The notes beneath the pieces are model-generated. The model had not been told where the DNA came from and searched no databases. It saw only the letters and a list, made by a program, of their open reading frames with translations. From positions 1,078,001 to 1,142,000 of the forward strand of contig CP143548.1 in NCBI GenBank assembly GCA_037015955.1: a DNA stretch of 64,000 nt, written 5' to 3'. Shown piece after piece: positions 44,535 to 53,081 of this stretch. This DNA is from Lachnospiraceae bacterium JLR.KK008. GTDB taxonomy: Bacteria; Bacillota; Clostridia; Lachnospirales; Lachnospiraceae. Every line of letters starts with the position of its first letter. Within the stretch, counting starts at the first letter, position 1. Position numbers and translations under genes: made by a program.

Positions 44535-45340
44535 TTAAAATTATCAAGAATAATAAGGCTGTCACGGTGCAGCTTTTTCAAAATCTTATAGTGCTTATCA
44601 AAAAGCATTTCCTCGGTCATTTCACTGGTATCATTATCAAATTCCATGCCTGCAATGTTTTTCTTTAAATCTCCCGTATAGTAGAGATAAATGAGATTTG
44701 TATATTTCTTACGGTTCTTATCCGCATAGTATTTTGCAAATTCACTTTTCCCAATTCCTGCCACACCGCTGATAAAAAGTGTGGGGTGTTCCTGTAACAA
44801 TTTTCCACATTCTTTCAGTTCATTTTTGCGCCCTACAAATTCTTCTGTAATGGAGGGCAGGCGGCTGCTTTGTATGGTATCGGATAAATCGGGTGAAAAT
44901 AAGCCGCTGTGTTCATGATCTGACAGAATGGCATAACGGACTGCGGCAGTAAAAAATGCCGCATTATCGGTAAGTGCAAGTATTTCATTTGTGGTTTTGT
45001 TACCAATGATATTGCGGCTGTCATTGATCAGTTCCTCTATTTGGGAACGTGCCTGTGATTCATTTATCAGGTTCGGAATGATTTTGCATCGGAAATCTTC
45101 TTCCATGACTTCAAAATTATTTTCCTCATAAATGCGCAGAATTTCCATAGGTATCGGTCTTGCTCCGGTGCACCAGCGGCTGTACATGGTGTTGTTTTCT
45201 GCATATATTTCACTGCTTGGAAGTTCATCGTTCAAGTATGCAGAAAATAAGCTGCGGACAAGCTGGTGTTGCTGATATGTTTTCTTTTTATTTTCAAGCA
45301 GTATGCTTATTATATTTGCAAAGGTAAGTCGATTTCTCAA
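44535..45340 (-). pseudogene. STAND/NB-ARC NTPase, 5' part (gene split by insertion)
   Basis: The N-terminal part of the split STAND gene; the native frame runs from the ATG at 45340 to the insertion at 44,535, then 12 element-derived codons lead to a stop at 44498. Residues 1-105 form an unassigned effector-type domain (helical, with YSRWCTGARPIP). Then come FVGRKNELKECGKLL and Walker A GVAGIGKS (residues 192-199); Walker B SLIILDNF ends at the junction. The rest lies at 27,613-29,136. The protein would be cut off right after Walker B and is probably inactive. Confidence 0.8.
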
Positions 45341-45860
45341 ATTATTTTCTCCTTCAAAAAATTCTATGTCAATGTATGGTCAAGTCTCTGTCAATGTTTT
45401 TCCGTTTTCTGTATTGGTATCATAAATCCATGAAAGCGTAGCCGCTTAAAGCCATCAGGCAGACAAGGCGGTTACAAAAGAATTATATCATGCTGTGGAT
45501 AAATCTTGTGTCGAATTATGAAAAAATTGGAAGAAGGTTTGGAAGCAGCAAAAGAACATTGATAAACAATCCGCCAAAACGGATTCATGAGCTGTATTTC
45601 ATGCCAACAGACCTGCAAAGACACTTTTACAGGAAAAGAGGAGCAGGCAGACACTTCCGAAAGGGTGGGAATATTCCGAGCAGGGGAAGCCCACAGGCAG
45701 ATTTTGAAACAGAGATCGTTGCTAAAGGTCAGCAATGACAGCATGGGATGCGAATGGAAGCCGAAAGGGTCAACGCTTTTGCCAGAGATGTTCATTTTGT
45801 TAAATTCAATGTATCAATAAAGAAGCCGATAGTGAAAATATTAGAATGAGGAGGAGTCGG
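45341..45860. other. Intergenic stretch between the STAND gene and recombinase module
   Basis: It holds a direct repeat, TGTCAATGT, at 45367-45375 and 45389-45397 (22 bases apart, in the STAND promoter region), and a degenerate small frame (45518-45738). Otherwise AT-rich with no gene. Confidence 0.45.
45518..45738 (+). pseudogene. Possible frameshifted small gene before the recombinase
   Basis: ATG 45518 opens MKKLEEGLEAAKEH and stops at once. A neighbouring frame continues with LINNPPKRIHELYFMPTDLQRHFY and ends at 45738. One inserted or lost base near 45,558 would join them. Neither piece has a Shine-Dalgarno. A third frame (MSCISCQQTCKD...) is open to 45820 and may equally be the real product. 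Confidence 0.3.
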
Positions 45861-46010
45861 ATGACAAGAGAAATGGAGTATGCAAAGTGTATGGCAGTCC
45901 TTCGCAGGATTTACCGTAAGGGGAGTATTACAGAATCAGAGTATCGATATACAAAGGGGAAACTGAAAGACAGATTTATGATTGTGGAAAATACCGATGA
46001 AGCAGCATAA
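45861..46010 (+). CDS. Short SHOCT-like protein before the outer recombinase
   Basis: A 49-residue protein, ATG 45861 with GAGGAGGAG upstream. MEYAKCMAVLRRIYRKGSITESEYRYTKGKLKDRF is the short helix-hairpin pattern of SHOCT-like domains, common in small genes next to serine recombinases. Role unknown. Confidence 0.6.
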   Translation: MTREMEYAKCMAVLRRIYRKGSITESEYRYTKGKLKDRFMIVENTDEAA

Positions 46011-46164
46011 AATTTTTCGGTACATTCGTTAATATTTAAGTTTGAGTATATGATGGCAGCATACAGAGGATGTTTCAAAAAGAAAAATCCTTTGCAACTG
46101 TCATTTTCCATATAGGACTGACAGAAATTACTATGCAGATTATTTTAAAGATTGGAGGAATTGT

Positions 46165-47868
46165 ATGAGCGAAGTGCAGGTATTGCAAAAGACAAAAATT
46201 GTTCCGAATGGCAGGAACAGGGGCAGTACGGGAGCTTTGAGGGTTGACCGTATCAGGGTGGCGGCATATTGTCGTGTATCTACCGATGATGATGAGCAGT
46301 TAGGGAGCTTTGAATCACAGAAACTGTATTATGAACAAAAGATAGCATCGAATAAAGATTGGGTAAATGCAGGAATATTTGCGGATGAAGCGGTCACAGG
46401 AACAAAGACGGATAAGCGGAGTGGCTTTCAGGATATGATTGCCCATTGCAACAATGGCGAAATAGATATGATACTTACAAAGTCTATTTCAAGGTTTGCC
46501 CGCAACACGGTAGATACGCTGAATTATGTGAGAATGTTACGCGACCGGAATATTGCCATATTTTTCGAGAAGGAAAATATCAATACACTTGATATGAACG
46601 GCGAGCTATTATTGACTATTATGAGTTCCTTGGCACAGCAAGAGGTGGAGTCACTTTCACAGAATGTCAAGATGGGATTGCAGATGAAAATGAAGCGTGG
46701 CGAATTGATCGGTTTCAATGGCTGTTATGGATATGATTATCATACCGAGGACAAGAGCATAACTGTCAATGAGGAAGAAGCGGAGATTGTCCGTATGATT
46801 TATGATATGTATCTGGAGGGTTATGGAACGACCACGATTGCAAAACGGTTAATGGAACTTGGAATTAAGAATAAAAAAGGAGAAGTAAGCTGGCATACGC
46901 ATGGTGTTATGGGGATGATTAAGAATGAAAAGTACAAAGGGGATATTCTTCTGGGAAAGACATTTACTACCGATCCAATTTCCAAACGCAGGCTTGCAAA
47001 TATGGGAGAAGAAAACCAGTATTATCTCAGAGATCATCATGAGCCGATTGTCTCAAGAGAAATATGGGATAAAGCAGAGGAAATACGCATGAAGCGTTCC
47101 AGAAATAAAGTAGTTGAAACAACCGGAAACAGGGAACGTTATACACGTCAGTATTCCTTCAGTAGTATGTGCGAATGTGCCTATTGCGGACATAAGCTCA
47201 CACGTAGGACAAGACACAGCAGGTCTGATTATGAAAAACCGGTGTGGCAGTGTATGAATGCCACTAAGAATGGCATTGCCAACTGCCCGAACTGTAAAGC
47301 AGTCGATGAAGCAATTTTAGAGGGAGCTTTTCTGGATACTTTTGGACTGCTGGCAGGCAATTTTGATGATGTGCTGGATGTGGTATTGTCATATGTGGCG
47401 GAATCGGCTGACAGTGATGAAAATATACGGAAGAAACAGCAGATTGAAAAGGATATTTCTTCACTGGAATCAAAGACATTACGGATGACAGACATGCTGA
47501 TTGATGGTACAATATCCAAAGAGGTGTACGAGGAAAAAATGGTGGATTTCACCAGAAAGCTTCATAAACTGTCCGAGAGGAAAGCACTTCTTGAGGACAG
47601 TATCTGCACACAGAAAGATATAAACAGGCGGATGTCAGAACTCCGTGACACACTTGAAAAAGAACAAGTCCTTGATGAATTTGACAGGGTGGTTTTTGAG
47701 AGTATCATTGACAGGGTAATTGTCGGAGGATATGAGGAAGACGGGACACCCGATCCTTACAAACTGACCTTTGTGTTAAAAGGTAATCAAACAGGAACAG
47801 TGCCACATGCTAAGGAGCAGTTTAAGGAAAAGGCAAAGAAGTCAAAGGAAGAAAAGAGGGTGTCATAA
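46165..47868 (+). CDS. Large serine recombinase of the outer element
   Basis: A 567-residue serine recombinase, AGATTGGAGG before the ATG. The resolvase domain has AAYCRVSTDD with catalytic Ser39, GSFESQ, then SISRFARN and LTIMSSLAQQEVESLSQ. A recombinase domain follows (GFNGCYGYDY, KNEKYKGDILLGKTF). The zinc ribbon is CAYCGHKLTRRTRH with CMN and CPNC, and a coiled-coil tail ends in a Lys-rich stretch. Its gene ends about 150 bases before the proposed right end of the outer element in rlmD, the usual place for the integrase. Confidence 0.93.
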   Translation: MSEVQVLQKTKIVPNGRNRGSTGALRVDRIRVAAYCRVSTDDDEQLGSFESQKLYYEQKIASNKDWVNAGIFADEAVTGTKTDKRSGFQDMIAHCNNGEIDMILTKSISRFARNTVDTLNYVRMLRDRNIAIFFEKENINTLDMNGELLLTIMSSLAQQEVESLSQNVKMGLQMKMKRGELIGFNGCYGYDYHTEDKSITVNEEEAEIVRMIYDMYLEGYGTTTIAKRLMELGIKNKKGEVSWHTHGVMGMIKNEKYKGDILLGKTFTTDPISKRRLANMGEENQYYLRDHHEPIVSREIWDKAEEIRMKRSRNKVVETTGNRERYTRQYSFSSMCECAYCGHKLTRRTRHSRSDYEKPVWQCMNATKNGIANCPNCKAVDEAILEGAFLDTFGLLAGNFDDVLDVVLSYVAESADSDENIRKKQQIEKDISSLESKTLRMTDMLIDGTISKEVYEEKMVDFTRKLHKLSERKALLEDSICTQKDINRRMSELRDTLEKEQVLDEFDRVVFESIIDRVIVGGYEEDGTPDPYKLTFVLKGNQTGTVPHAKEQFKEKAKKSKEEKRVS

Positions 47869-47869
47869 G

Positions 47870-48103
47870 ATGGAGAGCAGGCTGGCAGAAGTTGTTGATA
47901 AGACTGTAATTGTGGAAGTGGACACAGAATTAAGTTTGTGTTCATGTGAGAATGACGTGGTGGACGAAACGTGTTCATTAGGCGGTGACGACACATGTGG
48001 AGACGGTTTGTTTATTGTCCAAACTTCATACAGACCAGATCAACAGATCGAGATAGAGTTTGATGAGCCTGGTTTGACGGAAAGAGTGCAAAGATTGCCA
48101 TGA
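47870..48103 (+). CDS. Junction ORF fusing element sequence to the start of the displaced rlmD tail
   Basis: A 77-codon frame starting two bases after the recombinase stop. Roughly the first 50 codons (MESRLAEVVDKTVIVEV..., Cys/Asp-rich) belong to the element. The rest (QTSYRPDQQIEIEFDEPGLTE) reads like the linker that begins the RlmD tail in clostridia. It ends at a frameshift. Expression is unlikely to give a functional protein. Confidence 0.4.
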   Translation: MESRLAEVVDKTVIVEVDTELSLCSCENDVVDETCSLGGDDTCGDGLFIVQTSYRPDQQIEIEFDEPGLTERVQRLP

Positions 48104-48282
48104 GAAAATCAAGGATTATGTGATGGAGTATATGGGATTGAAAGTCAGCAGTTTGTATTTTACACAAGTGAAAAAATGAGGTATCATCGAGCGTAGGAAT
48201 TATAACAAGCAGAAATTTGAGGATACAAAGTATTAGCAGTGTACACCATTAGGGATGCTTTGAAGTATTTTCGAATGAGAAA
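48020..48282 (+). pseudogene. rlmD: Degenerate C-terminal tail of rlmD, displaced by the integration
   Basis: Pieces of the tail that clostridial RlmD/RumA homologues carry after the HVE motif appear in order but in broken frames: IEIEFDEPGLT; EKIKDYVMEYMGLKVSSLY; ERRNYNKQKFED; IRDALKYFRM (ends 48277). A frameshift near 48,100 and stops at about 48,176 and 48,235 break it up. It is no longer joined to rlmD, so it has drifted without selection. The match is from memory of the family and should be aligned. Confidence 0.65.
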
Positions 48283-48349
48283 CATATACTGTTCTCTATT
48301 ACAGTATTGATGATATTATTTATGGACTTACAGATAAGGAGAAATCGAA

Positions 48350-50401
48350 ATGGCAGTAAAGGTAGTGGTTAAATCGATTGAGCCCAATATTGCTGATTTG
48401 GCGAATGGTTGGCTCAAATCGTATAAATTGGATTATAAGTTAGAGCAGGAATCGCTAAATACAGAAATTGATACCGCACTAAATGATTATTTTTCTAAAA
48501 ACGGAGGTACAGGTGGAAATAGACCTGATTGTAAACTTCTGCTCCAGGATAAAGACTTGAATTTCTATCCTGTACTTATAGAATATAAGGGATATAAGGA
48601 CAAACTTGTCAAACTTGATGCTAATTGTCAAGTGGATAATAAGACAGCAAAGAATATCCCTAATTTTAAAAATATAAATTCTTATGCTGTTAATGGTGCT
48701 GTTCATTATGCTAACGCTTTACTGCACCATACAAGCTATACTGATATTATTGCCATCGGTATGACTGGTTATAAAGATGATAATGGCAATATTCAGCACT
48801 CTATCGGGTGTTACTATGTTTCCAAAAGCAATTTCGGTATTGGACAGAAGATTGATGAGTATTCTGATTTTTCATTTCTTAGAAAAGAGAATTTCAGCAG
48901 CTTTATTGAGAAAGTAAAGAACCTGCAATTATCGCAAGAAGAAATTGATAGGCTAAAAGAGCAGAGAGAAAAAGAAATAGATGTCAGTTTGATAAAGTTG
49001 AATAATGACATATATCAAAACGAAAAGGGATTGGGAGAGGACGACCGTGTGTACCTTGTGGCAGCTTCTATTATTGCCACTCTTGGCATTCCAGGAAAAG
49101 TGGCACCTCTCGAAAAATCGGAGCTTAAATCTTCATCAGAAGAGGGTAATATGGATGGAGACATTCTTATTAGGAAGATTAAAGCTTTTTTAAACGAAAA
49201 AAGGATACCCAGAGAGAAAAAAGAACTTATTGTTAGAACATTGCAGAACACATTGACTACTGATAATATTAACAGAGTTGAAAACGGCGAAAGCCAATTA
49301 AAACGTGTGTTTACAAAGATTGTTGATGATTTAGGTATCTACTATAAAATTGGATTAACCACTGATTTTACAGGTAAATTGTTCAACGAAATGTATGGAT
49401 GGCTGGGATTCTCACAAGATAAACTGAATGATGTTGTCCTCACGCCTTCTTATGTTGCCAAGTTATTAGTCAAACTTGCAAGAGTCAATAAAGATTCTTA
49501 TGTATGGGATTTTGCCACTGGTTCTGCTGGACTTCTTGTAGCTGCTATGAATGAAATGCTCAATGATGCGAAGGAAAAAATTAAGTCTCCTGACGAATAT
49601 CAAAGAAAGGCTGATGAAATTAAGACGACACAACTGTTGGGCATAGAACTACTTTCCAGTGTTTATATGCTTGCTATTTTGAATATGATTCTTATGGGTG
49701 ATGGCAGTTCCAATATTTTGAACAAGGACTCTTTAACGGATTTTACTGGTAACTATGGCTTTGGAAAGACCAAAAATAAATTTCCAGCGGATGCTTTTAT
49801 TTTAAATCCTCCGTATTCCTCACCCGGAAACGGAATGAATTTTGTTGAAAAAGCTCTTTCTATGATGTATAAGGGGTATGCAGCCATTATCATTCAGAAC
49901 TCAGCAGGTTCTGGAAAAGCAATAGAATACAATAGAAGAATACTTAAACACAGCACATTACTTGCAAGTATAAAAATGCCTATAGATTTGTTTATTGGTA
50001 AATCAAGTGTACAGACAAATGTTTATGTGTTCAGAGTTGGGGAGGCCCATCAAAAAGATGATGTTGTTAAGTTTATAGACTTCTCTAATGATGGCTATAC
50101 TCGTTCTAATCGTAAAAAGGCAAGTAATAATTTAAGAGATACTGATCATGCAAAAGAGCGTTATCAAGAGATCATTGATTTAGTACGCTTTGGTAGAGGG
50201 AAGCTAGGCTTATTTACAGAAAGAGAGTACTATGAGGGAACGATTGACCCAGAAAACGGTGCGGATTGGAATCAGACTGCACCGGTAGATACCAAGCCTA
50301 CTCTGGAAGATTTCAAAAAAACTGTAAGTGATTACCTTGCATGGGAAGTTTCCAAATTATTGAAAAATCAGGATTGTGAGGATGATAGCCTGGGAAAATA
50401 G
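48350..50401 (+). CDS. BcgI-like fused restriction nuclease/N6-adenine methyltransferase
   Basis: A 683-residue protein joining a nuclease domain to a methyltransferase. The N-terminal PD-(D/E)XK site is visible as Asp60 (RPDCKLLL) and Glu78-x-Lys80 (VLIEYKG). A helical spacer covers about residues 200-360. The methyltransferase has motif I (DFATGSAGL, Asp387) and motif IV NPPY (Asn486). With the specificity-subunit gene 17 bases downstream, this is the two-gene design of type IIB/IIG enzymes such as BcgI, and the sizes are close to those subunits. AAGGAG precedes the ATG. The block is notably AT-rich. Confidence 0.8.
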   Translation: MAVKVVVKSIEPNIADLANGWLKSYKLDYKLEQESLNTEIDTALNDYFSKNGGTGGNRPDCKLLLQDKDLNFYPVLIEYKGYKDKLVKLDANCQVDNKTAKNIPNFKNINSYAVNGAVHYANALLHHTSYTDIIAIGMTGYKDDNGNIQHSIGCYYVSKSNFGIGQKIDEYSDFSFLRKENFSSFIEKVKNLQLSQEEIDRLKEQREKEIDVSLIKLNNDIYQNEKGLGEDDRVYLVAASIIATLGIPGKVAPLEKSELKSSSEEGNMDGDILIRKIKAFLNEKRIPREKKELIVRTLQNTLTTDNINRVENGESQLKRVFTKIVDDLGIYYKIGLTTDFTGKLFNEMYGWLGFSQDKLNDVVLTPSYVAKLLVKLARVNKDSYVWDFATGSAGLLVAAMNEMLNDAKEKIKSPDEYQRKADEIKTTQLLGIELLSSVYMLAILNMILMGDGSSNILNKDSLTDFTGNYGFGKTKNKFPADAFILNPPYSSPGNGMNFVEKALSMMYKGYAAIIIQNSAGSGKAIEYNRRILKHSTLLASIKMPIDLFIGKSSVQTNVYVFRVGEAHQKDDVVKFIDFSNDGYTRSNRKKASNNLRDTDHAKERYQEIIDLVRFGRGKLGLFTEREYYEGTIDPENGADWNQTAPVDTKPTLEDFKKTVSDYLAWEVSKLLKNQDCEDDSLGK

Positions 50402-50418
50402 AAGCCTCACTTAATAAT

Positions 50419-51483
50419 ATGTTACAGGGGATTAAGTGGGGCAAATTTAGATTGGGGGACTTGTTTGAAGTAGAATCATATACGAAAAGATTTGATGCAA
50501 ACAAGGTTAAAATTAAAGAGAGGGGAAAGTATCCCTATATAGTCAGAACGAGCTATAATAATGGACAAAGAGGTTATATAGATGAAAATGAAGAATTTTT
50601 AAACACTGGAAATACTATATCATTTGGGCAGGATACTGCTACTATGTTTTATCATGAAAAACCATATTTTACAGGTGATAAAATTAAAGTGTTAAAGCCT
50701 AAAAATATTAAATTCAATAAAAATAATGCTCAATTCTTCCTTGCCGTATTAAAAAAACCTTTTGAATTGTTTTCTTGGGGAAGTTCAAGTTTTAATGTTG
50801 ATATTATTAAAAGTCAAAAAATAGAATTACCTGTTAAAAACAATGAAATCGATTATGATTTTATGGAATCTTTCATAGATCAGTTGGAGGCTCAGCGAGT
50901 CGCTCAGTTGGAGGCATATTTTTCTATCATTGGACTGAAAGACACGAAATTATCTGTTGAAGAGGAGCAGGTATTGAAGGATTTTGGGAGGCTGGAATGG
51001 GGAAAGTTCAACCTTGAAAAATTATATGGGAAATCGACTCGTGGACAGCGCTTGAAAAGTGCTGATAGAATTTTAGGAAATTTGCCATTTGTGACTGCTG
51101 GCGAAACTGACGAAGGCGTTTCGGATTTTATTGGTAATAGGGTTCAAATTTTCTCTAAAAATACAACTACAATCGACATGTTCGGTTCTGCTAAATATAG
51201 AAACTATGAATATGGTGGAGATGATCATGTTGCGATTGTGCATACAGAAAAATTGTCGAAGATGGCAGCAATATTTGTCACAACAGCAATTCACAAATCA
51301 TCACATAACGGTCAATTTGATTACGGCAGAAATTTTTATGCTAAAGATGCGGATAGGCTTGATATTGTTCTGCCAGTAAAAAATGGGCAGCCTGATTATG
51401 ATAAAATGGAAACTATTATTTCTGCGATTCATAAACATGTTATGAAAGAAGTTGTTTTGTATGTGGATAGTAAATATACTTAA
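50419..51483 (+). CDS. Specificity subunit of the BcgI-like system
   Basis: A 354-residue HsdS/BcgIB-type protein with two target-recognition domains. The first begins GIKWGKFRLGDLFEVESYTKRFDANKV and ends in the helix FMESFIDQLEAQRVAQLEAYF. The second begins RLEWGKFNLEKLYGKSTRGQRLKSADRI and ends YDKMETIISAIHKHVMKEV. It gives the enzyme its bipartite target. It starts 17 bases after the upstream gene, with no strong ribosome site, so translation is probably coupled. Confidence 0.85.
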   Translation: MLQGIKWGKFRLGDLFEVESYTKRFDANKVKIKERGKYPYIVRTSYNNGQRGYIDENEEFLNTGNTISFGQDTATMFYHEKPYFTGDKIKVLKPKNIKFNKNNAQFFLAVLKKPFELFSWGSSSFNVDIIKSQKIELPVKNNEIDYDFMESFIDQLEAQRVAQLEAYFSIIGLKDTKLSVEEEQVLKDFGRLEWGKFNLEKLYGKSTRGQRLKSADRILGNLPFVTAGETDEGVSDFIGNRVQIFSKNTTTIDMFGSAKYRNYEYGGDDHVAIVHTEKLSKMAAIFVTTAIHKSSHNGQFDYGRNFYAKDADRLDIVLPVKNGQPDYDKMETIISAIHKHVMKEVVLYVDSKYT

Positions 51484-51743
51484 AAAATAAAAGTAGCATT
51501 AATTGACAAGTAAAAAAGATTAAAAATAGTTGTAAATTTGACTTGTGTGGAGGATGGTATGGATTTTTATAAAATGCTGGAAAAAAGATTCATTTGTGGT
51601 GTGGACTGATGAGTATGGAATTGAGAGTAAATTGTAAATTCAGCTTATTAAATAATACTAGGCGTCAATGCGATTTGAGAAAGCCTGTATAATCTATAGT
51701 AACATTATTTTTTGTTAAGGAGTAGAGAAGTGGAGAGTGTAAC

Positions 51744-52496
51744 ATGGCAAAATATGCGTATCGGGATAATAAAAGAAGAGAGATCATTTATTCAGCAGAT
51801 GCTGTAAGGGAAGACAGGGATAAAGCGTTTTTTTGTCCAAATCCTAATTGTGGTGCACGATTATATGTATGTGCTATTGACGGAAGCAGAAATGCTTATT
51901 TTAGAGCATCAAAAGCAGGTTATCCGCATTCTTCAGAGTGTCCATTTGGATCAAGTAATGCCGAGTTTGATGAGAGACAATTTGACCCATATCAATTTTT
52001 GTTTGATGATGCGATGGATCATCTTTATACTGCAACTAAAACCAGAAAAAATAGTACAATATCAGGGGAGCATAAAAAAGGCGAAACGAAAAAGCATCCG
52101 CCCAGAACATTAAGACAAATATATGCTATGTGCAAAAGCTTTCCAGTCAATTATTTATATGGAAATAAAAAAATTGGCGAGATGATTTTAGATGACAGAA
52201 GCGAATACAGGTATCCTGAAGGATGTTATGGCAATATAATTATTGAAGCAGTTGCAAAAAGAAGAATATATGACAATAAAAGTAAGCAAATCTACTTAGC
52301 AGCACCAGTAATTAGTAAAAAATACTCTTTTACATTATGCTTTTCAGATGTTAATACATATCGAATCATTCGGGATGAAGTGTATTGTAATCAAGGTAAA
52401 ATACTTGTTGTTGCCGGAAAATGGAAATCATCGGGAATACGTGGTTGCTTTGCGACAGAAGTAATTGGGCAAAAACAAATAGCTGTTATAAAATAG
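51744..52496 (+). CDS. CoiA-like zinc-finger protein of unknown function
   Basis: A 250-residue protein whose first 70 residues show a metal-binding pattern like the N-terminal region of CoiA-type proteins: FFCPNPNCGARLYVCAIDGSRNAYFRASKAGYPHSSECPF (two Cys pairs, His, Cys). The remaining part (LRQIYAMCKSFPVNYLYGNKKIGEMIL, then a beta-rich end) matches no fold I know. It follows the restriction genes after a gap of 260 bases with only a 16-codon frame at 51560. Possibly a nucleic-acid-handling part of the same defence block. Confidence 0.55.
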   Translation: MAKYAYRDNKRREIIYSADAVREDRDKAFFCPNPNCGARLYVCAIDGSRNAYFRASKAGYPHSSECPFGSSNAEFDERQFDPYQFLFDDAMDHLYTATKTRKNSTISGEHKKGETKKHPPRTLRQIYAMCKSFPVNYLYGNKKIGEMILDDRSEYRYPEGCYGNIIIEAVAKRRIYDNKSKQIYLAAPVISKKYSFTLCFSDVNTYRIIRDEVYCNQGKILVVAGKWKSSGIRGCFATEVIGQKQIAVIK

Positions 52497-52566
52497 TAAT
52501 AGTTGCCAAACTATATATTTTGACTTTATTGAACTAATAATATTGTGAACACGTATAGCTGCTTTT

Positions 52567-52913
52567 TCACCCCTCATAGGTATCTTTGTACTGTTCGCCC
52601 CAGAGTTTCATAGCGTCGAGGACTGTCTGCAGACTTTGTCCGAGTTCCGTCAGGGTGTATTAACCCGCGGAGGGACTTCCGGATAGACGGTGCGGGTCAG
52701 CAGACCGTTTTCTTCCATTGTCCGCAGTTGTTTGGTCAGAACTTTCTGGGAGATCGAACCGATTGATTTTTTCAATTCGTTGAAGCGCTTTGTGCCGGTA
52801 AGCAGATCGCGAAGGATCAGGACGGCCCACTTGTTGCCGATCAGGGCAAGTGTTGTTTCCACAGGACATTCTGGTAATTGTGTGGGAGATTGCTGCTTTG
52901 TCATATCCATCAT
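52567..52913 (-). pseudogene. HxlR-family regulator, frameshifted
   Basis: Residues 1-83 are a typical HxlR winged helix (CPVETTLALIGNKWAVLILRDLLTGTKRFNELKKSIGSISQKVLTKQLRTMEENGLLTRTVYPEVPPRV). The frame then breaks near 52,661; in the next frame it continues YTLTELGQSLQTVLDAMKLWGEQYKDTYEG to a stop at 52567. One missing base explains the break. The gene is divergent from the amino-acid transporter operon it probably regulated. Confidence 0.8.
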
Positions 52914-52954
52914 TTCCTCTTATATTCATTATAAACCGCAAATAGTCTCTTTTG

Positions 52955-53000
52955 GAAACTTACTTTCTTTCAGGTTCCCTATTTACAAATGAAACTTACT
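52955..53000 (+). promoter_or_regulatory. Duplicated operator-like motif in the divergent promoter region
   Basis: GAAACTTACT occurs at 52955-52964 and 52991-53000, between the hxlR pseudogene and the transporter operon; the second copy is followed by a TATAATATC -10-like sequence. Plausible HxlR binding sites. Confidence 0.45.
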
Positions 53001-53081
53001 ATAATATCATATCATTAGCCATTTTGAGTGTCAAGGAATAGAAAATGGGTCGGAAGAAAAGAGAGGAGAAAGAAGCAAAAG

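Larger units (their letters stand above)
29137..44536. mobile_element. 15.4-kb serine-recombinase element inserted in the STAND gene
   Basis: The ends carry near-matching inverted repeats: GTGTACAAAGGGAACA (29143-29158) on the left and, read from the right end inward, GTGTACAAGGGGTACA (44528 back to 44513). TT flanks both ends (29135-29136 and 44535-44536). Removing 29137-44536 restores the STAND frame across LDNF-NALPK. A large serine recombinase gene ends 65 bases from the right end. Cargo: IS21, truncated mobC, a VapD pair, relaxase, two-component system plus ABC exporter, sigma-like protein. No T4SS, so mobilizable. Its gene style resembles Tn1549-type elements. Confidence 0.85.
8487..48023. 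mobile_element. Integrated mobilizable element inserted in the 3' end of rlmD (tentative ends)
   Basis: The left end is placed just inside the end of rlmD and the right end just before a degenerate copy of the rlmD C-terminal tail. Both junctions contain CAAA (8487-8490 and 48020-48023), and joining the reading frames there gives HVEVACCLQ continuing into TSYRPDQQIEIEFDE. The element encodes ParB, ParM/ParR-like proteins, MobC, a MOB relaxase, a defence island and, next to the right end, a large serine recombinase. No T4SS genes are present. The CAAA crossover is a weak call (four bases); an alternative is that the tail belongs to the element itself. Confidence 0.6.
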
